A DNA stretch of 64,000 nucleotides from Oceanospirillaceae bacterium (lineage in GTDB: Bacteria; Pseudomonadota; Gammaproteobacteria; Pseudomonadales; Oceanobacteraceae), in contig JACKOM010000010.1 in the NCBI GenBank assembly GCA_024234265.1, positions 1 to 64,000 of the forward strand. Reading direction: 5' to 3'. The notes below the pieces were generated by a model. That model searched no databases. It saw only the letters and a program-made list of their open reading frames with translations, and had not been told where the DNA came from. This document shows, in pieces, positions 45,500-53,249 of the stretch. The first letter of the stretch is position 1, and every line of letters begins with the position of its first letter. The position numbers and the translations under genes were made by a program.

Positions 45500-47343
45500 T
45501 GGTCAATATGCTGAAAAAATTTTTATTGCTGGGTTGGGTGTTAATAATCAGTCAGCAGGTTTTTGCCGCTGAGTTTTTTGTGCGCCCCGATGGTGGCAGC
45601 TGGAGTCAGTGTGATGGCAGCGTCAACACTGCTTACAACGCAGGCATTACAAACCGCCAATGTGCGGTAAAACATCTTTTTGAATTATTAGATCCACAAA
45701 CCCGCAGCACTGTGCACATTGCCGGTGGTGATATTGTCAACATAATGAACAACGCCGATGGCAGCCGAGCAGAATATGAAATGGGTCGCCATGGGGATTA
45801 CACCACAGGCAACTGTAATGAAAGCTGGAATTATGGCTGTTATATGCCATCAATTCCTGCTGGTTCTGCGAGTAATCCCACTATTATCCGCGGTGAAGGC
45901 TGGAACAGCGGCTGTAAAAATCCGCCGCAATTATGGGGCAGTGGCCGTGCCACACAAATATTCACCATCACTAACACTGAGTATGTGCAGCTTAGTTGCA
46001 TGGAAATTACCGACCACAGCAGTTGTATAAGTGCTGCGGGTTACCCTGATAAATCCCTGGTGTGCGACCGCTCGGCCCCCTATAACAAACCCTTTGCTGA
46101 TCGTGGGCTATTGATGACGGATGCCAGCAATATCACCCTGACAGATTTAACCATTGCGGGGTTAGGCAATGGCATCAAAGCGGGCCGCTTAGGTGATGTG
46201 ACTTTATTGCGGGTGAATTTATATGCCAATAACACTGCCGGTTGGGAAGGTGATTTAGCGGATGGAAATTCATCCAGTAATACCGGCACTGTGACATTTA
46301 AGGATTCAGCGATTACCTTCAGCGGCTGCGGTTTAATTTATAATCCCGGCCAGGCAGACCATGGTAAGCCCCATGCTTGTGCCAAACAGGACTTAGGCGG
46401 TTATGGTGATGGTGTGGGTACAACCCATACCGGTGGAAATTGGATTTTTGATCATGTGCAGGTGATGCACAATAACAGCGATGGTATCGATCTGCTTTAT
46501 CACGAACTCGGCGGTAAAGTGACCATTAAAAATAGCCGCATTGAAGGTAATGCCGGTAACCAGCTGAAAATATCCGGCAACTCTGAAATTGTGAATAACA
46601 TTATTATGGGTAATTGCGGTTGGAACAGCCGTCAGGATGCCGCGTTAGGTGCAAATGGAGAAAACTGTCGTGCAAATGGATCTGTGGTGGTATTGCAGTG
46701 GTCAGGTGCAAATGATTCTGCTGTGTTGTTAAACAACAGTATTGCCTCTGAAGGTGATTGCGTAATTATGGGGGGGCAGCGTGCGGGGGTAACCGTTGGT
46801 GCAGTTGCTCAATCATTACGCGCGGTCAACAATATTTTCTACGCTATGCCGGATTTTCTGCAGCCCTTTGAAAACAGCTGTATGTTTTATACCGCGATTA
46901 ATTATCCCACCATGCAAGTGCACAACAACATAATCCATAAGGTTAAAAACTACGACAGCCCCTGCACTAATTTTGTGAAAAACGTTCCCGCCGGAAATAA
47001 TGCCAATAGCGGCGTATGCACAAATGCTGGCACCACGTCTTTTTATGATAATGATGATTATTCGGTTATCTCAAATCCACACTGGTCAATCATTGACGTT
47101 GGCATCAAACACAGTGATTACAGTCCTTTGGTATTGGGCTTTGAAGCGAATAAAGCCACATTTAAAGATGCCGACTCCCCAGCACATAACCAGGGTTATA
47201 CCGGCAGTGTGGGTGGGGTTGCGGTACCCACGGTGGATTTTTACGGTAAACCCCGCGACAGTCTGCCGGATATAGGTGCAGTTGAATATTATCTGCCGCC
47301 CAAGGCGCCAACCCTGTTGGATGTGCATCAGGTTCAGCCCTGA
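45499..47343 (+). CDS. Secreted parallel beta-helix protein (choice-of-anchor Q type C-terminus)
   Basis: A 614-residue protein with a signal peptide (MVNMLKKFLLLGWVLIISQQVFAAE). From about residue 195 it shows successive beta-helix turns (ITLTDLTIAGLGNGIKAG, VTLLRVNLYANNTAG, VTFKDSAITFSGCG, WIFDHVQVMHNNSDGIDL, VTIKNSRIEGNAGNQ), like pectate lyases and other polysaccharide-acting helices. The end VDFYGKPRDSLPDIGAVEYY is the mark of choice-of-anchor Q proteins. Many cysteines suggest disulfides and export. No catalytic residues can be named. Coupled to the Fn3-type lipoprotein gene in front. Confidence 0.75.
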   Translation: MVNMLKKFLLLGWVLIISQQVFAAEFFVRPDGGSWSQCDGSVNTAYNAGITNRQCAVKHLFELLDPQTRSTVHIAGGDIVNIMNNADGSRAEYEMGRHGDYTTGNCNESWNYGCYMPSIPAGSASNPTIIRGEGWNSGCKNPPQLWGSGRATQIFTITNTEYVQLSCMEITDHSSCISAAGYPDKSLVCDRSAPYNKPFADRGLLMTDASNITLTDLTIAGLGNGIKAGRLGDVTLLRVNLYANNTAGWEGDLADGNSSSNTGTVTFKDSAITFSGCGLIYNPGQADHGKPHACAKQDLGGYGDGVGTTHTGGNWIFDHVQVMHNNSDGIDLLYHELGGKVTIKNSRIEGNAGNQLKISGNSEIVNNIIMGNCGWNSRQDAALGANGENCRANGSVVVLQWSGANDSAVLLNNSIASEGDCVIMGGQRAGVTVGAVAQSLRAVNNIFYAMPDFLQPFENSCMFYTAINYPTMQVHNNIIHKVKNYDSPCTNFVKNVPAGNNANSGVCTNAGTTSFYDNDDYSVISNPHWSIIDVGIKHSDYSPLVLGFEANKATFKDADSPAHNQGYTGSVGGVAVPTVDFYGKPRDSLPDIGAVEYYLPPKAPTLLDVHQVQP

Positions 47344-47362
47344 GATATCTTTTGCCCGCAGT

Positions 47363-47394
47363 TAAAGGCCACGTTACAGTGGCCTTTATTTTTT
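47363..47394 (+). terminator. Terminator after the beta-helix gene
   Basis: TAAAGGCCAC pairs with GTGGCCTTTA around a 6-nt loop, followed by six Ts; it also separates this unit from recQ. Confidence 0.9.
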
Positions 47395-47406
47395 GTGGGG
47401 TAGGTT

Positions 47407-49350
47407 ATGCAGGATTTACGCGCTGCGCTCGCCGCTGTTTTTGGTTTCAGTGATTTTCGTGCCGGGCAGGGCGAAGTGGTGCGGCAATTACTCGCCGGGC
47501 ACTCCAGCCTGGCGATATTCCCGACCGGCTCAGGTAAATCCCTGTGTTATCAGTTCACCGCCCTGCAATTGCCCCACCTCACCCTGGTGGTTTCACCCCT
47601 GCTGGCCCTGATGAAAGATCAACTCGAATTTCTTGCGCAAAAGGGCATTGCCGCCGCCAGTCTGGATTCCACCCTCAGTGCCGAGCAAAGCCAGCAGGTA
47701 ATGGCGGATGTACGTCAGGGGCGTATCAAAATTCTGATGGTATCGGTGGAGCGTTTTAAAAATGAGCGTTTCCGGCAATTTATCAGTGCAGTGCCACTTT
47801 CCATGCTGGTGGTGGATGAAGCCCACTGTATTTCGGAGTGGGGGCATAATTTTCGCCCGGATTATCTGAAACTGCCCGATTACCGCCGGCAGTTAAATAT
47901 CCCGCTGGTATTGTTACTGACGGCAACGGCAACCCGCAAAGTCAAACGGGATATGGCAGAGAAATTTGCGATTAACCCTGCCCACATAGTGCAAACCGGT
48001 TTTTACCGTGAAAATTTGCATTTATCCGTGCTGCCTGTTGTTCAGGCCGAAAAAGATAAACAACTGCTGCAGCTTATCCGGCAGCAGCAGGGCAGTGGTA
48101 TTGTATATGTGACCCTGCAAAATACCGCCGAGCAGGTGGCCGAAATGCTGCAGCGTGCGGGTATAAGTGCGTTGGCCTACCACGCAGGTTTTGAAGATGC
48201 CATTCGCCAGGATATTCAGAACCAGTTTATGCAGGGGCGGGTGCAGGTGGTGGTCGCAACGATTGCCTTTGGTATGGGCATTGATAAATCCGACATACGT
48301 TTTGTGATGCATTACGATTTGCCAAAATCCATCGAAAATTATTCCCAGGAGATTGGCCGCGCCGGGCGCGATAACTCGGCGGCTGAATGTATTACTCTGG
48401 CCAATCTGGATGGTTTAACCACCCTGGAAAATTTTGTGTACGGTGATACCCCGGAATTATCCGGCATTGAATACGTGTTGCAGAATATCCGCCAGGAGTG
48501 CCGCGCCGCGCAGTGGGAAGTGCAGTTGGTCACCCTTTCTAACAACAGTAATGTGCGTCAATTACCGCTTAAAACCTTGTTGGTGCAGCTTGAATTACGC
48601 GCTGTGATTAAACCTCTTTATGCCTATTATGCTGATTTTAAATACCGGCTTTTACAGAGTGAAAATCAAATTCTGGCGCAGTTTGAAGGTGAACGGCGTG
48701 AATTTCTGGCGGCTATTTTTAAACATACGGATTTTAAAAAAGTATGGGGCAGTGCGAACTTTGAGGTTTTGTATGCCCAATACGGCTGTGAACGCAGCAG
48801 AGTCGTGGCGGCACTTGAATATCTGCATGAAAAAAACATGCTGGAGTTATCCACCTCAAAAATCACAGATGTTTATGCGGTGGATGAAAATCTGTTAAAT
48901 CAGGCCTCACTGGCAACTGAATTACAGCAGTATTTTGCCGAAAAAGAGCAATCTGAAATCAAACGTATCGCCGCCCTGGTGCGTTTTTTTGAGTTGGATA
49001 CCTGCCTGAGTTTTAATCTGGCGCGTTATTTTGATGATCAGGTCGCGCCGCAATTTTGCGGGCATTGCTCCGTATGCCGGGGGCAGGTCGCCACATTATC
49101 TTACAGCAGCAAAGTGGCCTGGCCGGCGGATGAATATTTACGCCGTGTATTAGCCGAATTCAGCAGCAGGGTTAAACAGGACGCCGGGGTATTTTTATCC
49201 GTGGATTTATGTTGCCGTTTTTTAGCGGGGATCAGCGTGCCGTTATTTACCCGGCTAAAATTGCGCCAGCAGGAAGGTTTCGCCTGCTGTGAGCAGCAGG
49301 CCTACGGGCAGATACGTGAAAAAGTGGGGATGTTAATCGGGGCGCTGTAA
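47407..49350 (+). CDS. recQ: RecQ-family ATP-dependent DNA helicase
   Basis: A 647-residue SF2 helicase. Motif 0 FGFSDFRAGQGEVV, Walker A FPTGSGKSLC near 38-47, DEAH box VVDEAHCISEWGHNFRPDY near 136, motif III LTATATRKV, motifs V and VI VVVATIAFGMGIDKSDIRFVMHYDLPKSIENYSQEIGRAGRD. A cysteine group (CLSFNLARYF..QFCGHCSVC) near 545-570 is the RecQ zinc site, spaced more widely than in E. coli. The C-terminal tail has no clear HRDC domain. It unwinds recombination and replication intermediates. The divergence from E. coli RecQ leaves open that this is a second RecQ-like paralogue. Confidence 0.9.
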   Translation: MQDLRAALAAVFGFSDFRAGQGEVVRQLLAGHSSLAIFPTGSGKSLCYQFTALQLPHLTLVVSPLLALMKDQLEFLAQKGIAAASLDSTLSAEQSQQVMADVRQGRIKILMVSVERFKNERFRQFISAVPLSMLVVDEAHCISEWGHNFRPDYLKLPDYRRQLNIPLVLLLTATATRKVKRDMAEKFAINPAHIVQTGFYRENLHLSVLPVVQAEKDKQLLQLIRQQQGSGIVYVTLQNTAEQVAEMLQRAGISALAYHAGFEDAIRQDIQNQFMQGRVQVVVATIAFGMGIDKSDIRFVMHYDLPKSIENYSQEIGRAGRDNSAAECITLANLDGLTTLENFVYGDTPELSGIEYVLQNIRQECRAAQWEVQLVTLSNNSNVRQLPLKTLLVQLELRAVIKPLYAYYADFKYRLLQSENQILAQFEGERREFLAAIFKHTDFKKVWGSANFEVLYAQYGCERSRVVAALEYLHEKNMLELSTSKITDVYAVDENLLNQASLATELQQYFAEKEQSEIKRIAALVRFFELDTCLSFNLARYFDDQVAPQFCGHCSVCRGQVATLSYSSKVAWPADEYLRRVLAEFSSRVKQDAGVFLSVDLCCRFLAGISVPLFTRLKLRQQEGFACCEQQAYGQIREKVGMLIGAL

Positions 49351-49361
49351 GTGGCCCCATT

Positions 49362-50219
49362 TTAATCTTCTTCAGAGGCTTCACGCAGGCGGGCCTGACG
49401 TTTTTCTTCCTCGGCGAGCACGGCTTTAATTTCCTGCATTAAGGCATCCACATCAGCGGGTGCTGTGTCATCGTTAAATTCACCGCTTAAGGTTGTGTCG
49501 GGGGTTAAATTACCACTTTCGTACAGGGCCCACATTTCTTCTGCGTAGTGGGTATTTTCCAGCTGGGGGGCAAATTGCGCGTAATAACGCGTCATATTAT
49601 TTACATCCCGCGTCAGCATGCTTTGTGCGTGGTTATTGGCCGCCGCATCCACCGCCTGGGGCAAGTCGATAATCACCGGGCCGTTTTCATCGACCAGTAC
49701 GTTAAATTCCGATAAATCGCCGTGCACCAGGCCTTCGCACAACATACGCACTATGTAGTGTATGACCATGGCGTGATCTTCCAGCGCCTGTTCTTCGGAC
49801 ATGCTGACATCATTTAAACGCGGCGCGACGTTGCCATCTTCATCGGTGATGAGCTCCATCAGCAGCACACCTTCGAAACAACCATAGGGTGTGGGTACGC
49901 GTACTCCCGCGCGGGCTAGGCGGTAGAGGGCATCCACTTCGGCGTTGTGCCAGGCTTCTTCCTGCTGGGCGCGGCCGAACTTGGAGCCTTTTTCCATGGC
50001 GCGCTGGCGGCGGCTGTTGCGTACCTTGCGGCCTTCCTGATATTGCACGGCCTGTTTAAAACTGCGCTGGGCAGCTTCTTTATAAACCTTGGCACAGCGG
50101 ATTTCGTCGCCGCAACGCACGACGTATACCGAAGCTTCTTTGCCACTCATCAGGGGGCGCAGAACCTCATCCACTAAACCATCATCAATCAGGGGCTGAA
50201 TGCGTTTGGGTATTTTCAT
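49362..50219 (-). CDS. RIO1-type serine protein kinase/ATPase
   Basis: A 285-residue atypical kinase. ATP loop LMSGKEASVYVVRCGDEIRCAKVYKE with the ATP lysine, catalytic loop LVHGDLSEFNVLV and metal motif VIIDLPQAVD are intact, the pattern of the RIO1 family. The central part has a basic stretch (RRQRAMEKGSKFGR). In archaea and eukaryotes RIO proteins act in ribosome maturation; in bacteria the role is not settled. Convergent with recQ, 11 bp apart. Confidence 0.9.
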   Translation of the reverse strand: MKIPKRIQPLIDDGLVDEVLRPLMSGKEASVYVVRCGDEIRCAKVYKEAAQRSFKQAVQYQEGRKVRNSRRQRAMEKGSKFGRAQQEEAWHNAEVDALYRLARAGVRVPTPYGCFEGVLLMELITDEDGNVAPRLNDVSMSEEQALEDHAMVIHYIVRMLCEGLVHGDLSEFNVLVDENGPVIIDLPQAVDAAANNHAQSMLTRDVNNMTRYYAQFAPQLENTHYAEEMWALYESGNLTPDTTLSGEFNDDTAPADVDALMQEIKAVLAEEEKRQARLREASEED

Positions 50220-50307
50220 GGGGGCATTTTATACACGGGATAAGCGGGGGATGGAATGGCCCCCACGGGGATGCTGCTGATTTTATTGGTTTTTTGCCAA
50301 AACCGGC

Positions 50308-51246
50308 TCAGCGCATATCAAACCAGAGAAACCCCGCTTCACTTGGGTTAATGCTGAGCTGTTCGCCGTGTTGCAGCATAATGCCATCCCCCGTGCTAAG
50401 GGTTTGCCCGCCGATGTGCAGGCTGCCGGAAAAGATATGCAGGTAGGCGTATGCCCGTTCGACGCTCAGCTGCCGGGGCGTGCCGCGTAGTTCATAAAAA
50501 TAAATTGCCGCATCGCGTTTGATAATCAGTGGTGCTCCGCTGCCCTGGGGGCCAACCAGCAGAGGCGAGGTCAGCGCCATGCGGTTAATTTGCTGGTAGG
50601 ACGGGGCTGTTTGTTGTTCTGCGGGTTTGAGCCAGATTTGCAGAAAGTGCAGGGGCTGGTCGCTGTGGTTATATTCACTGTGATAAATGCCACGCCCGGC
50701 ACTCATTAATTGCAGATCCCCCGGTTCTAACACTTCTTTATGGCCAATGCTGTCGGCGTGGGTTAAGGAACCTCTGAATAACTCAGTGCCCGCGTCGGCT
50801 TTGCGAAACAAAGCAGATCAAGGCGCAGTTTTGCAGGCATAACGGGTTACGTCAAAAAGCTGCAACACCGAGCTGGTTTGTTTCGCAAAGCCCCTTCGGG
50901 CGCAGGCTGCCAGTCGATCCGGCTGTGTTGGCGATTTTGTAAAGGACCCGTCATTTACTGCAATCGCCGCCTTGCCAATCTCACCTGGCAGCACGTGCGC
51001 GACGCTGTGCAGAGTTATTAAGAGGTTCCTCAACTCACCGCTTAATAAAAAAGTAAAAATCTCCATATTTTTATGGCCATGGGTAGCAAAGCCGCTGTGG
51101 GGTGCGACCCTGTCATCGTTGATCACCAGCAGTGGGCCATGGCCCATAAAAGCTGGGTCGTAATATTCGCCAAACGAAAAACTGTGGTAGCTCTCCAGCC
51201 AGGGGAATTGACTGCTGCCGCGTTCATGGGCGTAACGTATTTGCAT
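50308..51246 (-). pseudogene. YhhW-type pirin gene broken by a 263-bp element
   Basis: The N-terminal part (51246 down to 51034) encodes MQIRYAHERGSSQFPWLES through HGHKNMEIFTFLLSGE; the C-terminal part (50766 down to 50308) encodes LTHADSIGHKEVLEPGDLQLMSAGRGIYHSEYN to the end. Joined at the TTAA they give an unbroken frame of about 223 residues that aligns with E. coli YhhW (231). Pirins of this type are iron cupins with quercetinase activity; the metal residues in HGH and HSEYN fall on both sides of the break. Element M3 sits exactly between them, so no full protein can be made. The ATG at 51246 follows AGGTG. Confidence 0.92.
50767..51029. mobile_element. 263-bp MITE-like element, copy M3, inside the pirin gene
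   Basis: Flanked by TTAA (50763-50766) and TCAA (51030-51033, a one-base change). Terminal repeats GGAACCTCTGAATAACTC and the complement of GAGTTATTAAGAGGTTCC. A 16-bp internal inverted repeat: GGCTTTGCGAAACAAA (50797-50812) with TTTGTTTCGCAAAGCC (50877-50892). A second stem: GCTGCCAG (50906-50913) with CTGGCAGC (50986-50993). No transposase; probably moved by an enzyme encoded elsewhere. Confidence 0.92.
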
Positions 51247-51344
51247 GATCACACCTGTTAAATGTTATGGCTGTGCATATTAGGGGCTGCTCGGTAGAAT
51301 AAACACACTTTAATTTTCCGGTATTTTTGCGGTTGATGTGATTT

Positions 51345-51731
51345 ATGCATGCAGTTTTTGTTTATGGCAGTTTGAAAAAAGGTTTTTATAACCACGCTTT
51401 TTTGCGTGGGGCCCGTTTTGCCGGAAGTGTTGTAACTGCGCAGCCCTATAGTCTTTTTTCATTCGGGCCATATCCTGGTTTGTATCACACACCTGAATAT
51501 CGCATCGCAGGCGAGCTGTATTTGGTGAATGATGCGGGACTGCAGCGCCTTGATGAGCTTGAAGAAAATGGCCATGAATATCTGCGCGAAAAAATAGAGC
51601 TGCATAATAGCGCGGGCGAATCACTCAGTGCCTGGTGTTATTTCTGTTTGTTGCCCCACGGGCGGGGCCTGCGTGGCAGCGGGGTGCACATTGACGATAA
51701 GGGTGTTGCCAGCTGGCAGCGCCGGCGCTGA
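51345..51731 (+). CDS. Gamma-glutamylcyclotransferase/AIG2-like protein
   Basis: A 128-residue protein of the GGCT/AIG2 fold. The substrate loop is VFVYGSLKKGFYNH at the N-terminus, and the catalytic acid is likely in LDELEENG near residue 72; the segment AGELYLVNDAGLQRLDELE is typical. The family cleaves gamma-glutamyl amines or peptides to 5-oxoproline. Its last 111 nt overlap a small frame on the other strand (51621-51851); the cyclotransferase is the better-supported of the two. Confidence 0.85.
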   Translation: MHAVFVYGSLKKGFYNHAFLRGARFAGSVVTAQPYSLFSFGPYPGLYHTPEYRIAGELYLVNDAGLQRLDELEENGHEYLREKIELHNSAGESLSAWCYFCLLPHGRGLRGSGVHIDDKGVASWQRRR

Positions 51732-51851
51732 GGGCACTGCCCCGAAAAATACATTGGAGTACACCACTTGCTCCCGGTTGTAGTGATAATAAATCAGCCC
51801 GGCGATAATCAGCCCCATCATCACTAAAAAAATTAACAGCTGTTTATTCAT
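51621..51851 (-). CDS. Small single-span membrane protein, overlapping two genes
   Basis: A 76-residue frame. One N-terminal hydrophobic helix (LLIFLVMMGLIIAGLIYY), then a short polar tail rich in Pro and Ala. The ATG overlaps the dadA stop by 8 nt, an arrangement typical of translational coupling, which is the main reason to take it as real. Against it, its 3' end overlaps the cyclotransferase gene by 111 nt. No family recognised. Confidence 0.4.
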   Translation of the reverse strand: MNKQLLIFLVMMGLIIAGLIYYHYNREQVVYSNVFFGAVPSAPALPAGNTLIVNVHPAATQAPPVGQQTEITPGTE

Positions 51852-53124
51852 AAACTTTCCTTGTGCTGTGCACTGTCATTTCCCCCTGGCGCTGCCAGGC
51901 GGGGCGCTCTCCGCAAATCATATCGGCCAGCACTTTTCCGCTACCACAACCTAAAGTCCAGCCAAGTGTGCCGTGGCCGGTGTTCAGCCACAGGTTGGGA
52001 TAACGGGTGGCACCTATGTAAGGCACATTGCTGGGGGTGGCAGGGCGCAGGCCCGCCCAGAAACGGCTGCGCTCAAAACCGCCGATAGCGGGAAATAACT
52101 GGCGGCACTGCGCAACCATACGCTCACAGCGCTCTTCGTTAATTTCCGTGCTGTAACCACTGAGTTCCGCCGTGCCCGCCATGCGTAATTCATTGCCGAG
52201 GGGGGTGAAAACTACTTTGTGTTTATCATCGGTCACGCTGCATTGCGGGCCGGCTGTCGGGTTTTGCATGGGCACGGTAATGCTGTAGCCCTTAGCAGGA
52301 TAAATATTCAGTGAAACACCTAGGGGTTTGAGCAGCTGGCGGCTGTAACTGCCGAGGGCCACCACGATTTGCGGTGCTGTGATGACATCACTGTGGCCAT
52401 TGTGATGTACCTGCACGCTGACCATGCCCTGCTGCTGGTGCAGGGCTTCGATATCGTAATTAAAGCGGAAGGTCACCCCGAGATTTTTGCAAACCTCCGC
52501 CATGGCCTGGCAATAAAGGTGGCAGTCACCGGATTCATCCTCCGGTGTGAAGGTGGCACCAAAAATCTGGCTGGCCATATGCTGCAAGGCGGGTTCAGTT
52601 TCGATGGCGCGCTCAGTGCTGATCACCCGCCGGTTACAGCCATGGGCGCGCATCAGGGCCGCAGCATATTTAGCGTTTTCAAAGGATTTTGCATCGCGGT
52701 AGAAATGCAGTATGCCGTTTTCCCGGGCCTGATATTGCAGATCATGTTCCTGGCGCACTTGTTTAAGCAGATGGCGTGAATAGAGACCTAGCTGCACCAG
52801 ACTGCCGAGGTTACGGCGGTACAACCAGGGCTGGCATTGCCAGATAAAGCCTGCCAGCCAGCGCCACTGGTCAGGGTCCGGCCGCGGGCGAAAAAGCAGT
52901 GGCGCATGATTATCAAACAACCAGCCTGCCACTTTAACTAGGGTGCCGGGGTTGGCCCAGGGTTCGGCAAAGCTCACGGAAATCTGCCCGCCGTTGGCAA
53001 AGGAGGTTTCGTTGCCGGCTAAAGGCTGGCGGTCGAGCACCAGCACTTTACGGCCAGCCTTTGCCAGCCAGTAAGCGGTGTTGATACCCACGACACCGGA
53101 ACCCAGCACAATCGCATCGAACAT
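51844..53124 (-). CDS. dadA: D-amino acid dehydrogenase small subunit
   Basis: A 426-residue FAD enzyme (E. coli DadA 432) that oxidises D-amino acids, mainly D-alanine, at the inner membrane and passes electrons to quinone. FAD loop VLGSGVVGINTAYWLAKAGRKVLVLDRQ at the start, FANGGQISVSFAEPWANPG after it, and the C-terminal AGLRPATPSNVPYIG and NTGHGTLGWTLGCGSGK. No alanine racemase gene (dadX) adjoins it. Preceded by a G-rich ribosome site (AAGGGG). Confidence 0.93.
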   Translation of the reverse strand: MFDAIVLGSGVVGINTAYWLAKAGRKVLVLDRQPLAGNETSFANGGQISVSFAEPWANPGTLVKVAGWLFDNHAPLLFRPRPDPDQWRWLAGFIWQCQPWLYRRNLGSLVQLGLYSRHLLKQVRQEHDLQYQARENGILHFYRDAKSFENAKYAAALMRAHGCNRRVISTERAIETEPALQHMASQIFGATFTPEDESGDCHLYCQAMAEVCKNLGVTFRFNYDIEALHQQQGMVSVQVHHNGHSDVITAPQIVVALGSYSRQLLKPLGVSLNIYPAKGYSITVPMQNPTAGPQCSVTDDKHKVVFTPLGNELRMAGTAELSGYSTEINEERCERMVAQCRQLFPAIGGFERSRFWAGLRPATPSNVPYIGATRYPNLWLNTGHGTLGWTLGCGSGKVLADMICGERPAWQRQGEMTVHSTRKVYE

Positions 53125-53249
53125 CGGCCCCCCTTATCTTCCTGCGGAAGAAGCGTTTTTGGCTGTCCTGTTCAATTTTTAACCATACGCCAAATGCCGT
53201 TTTTTGCAACACTGCTACGCTTTAGGGGGTAGCTGAATAAGGACATCCC

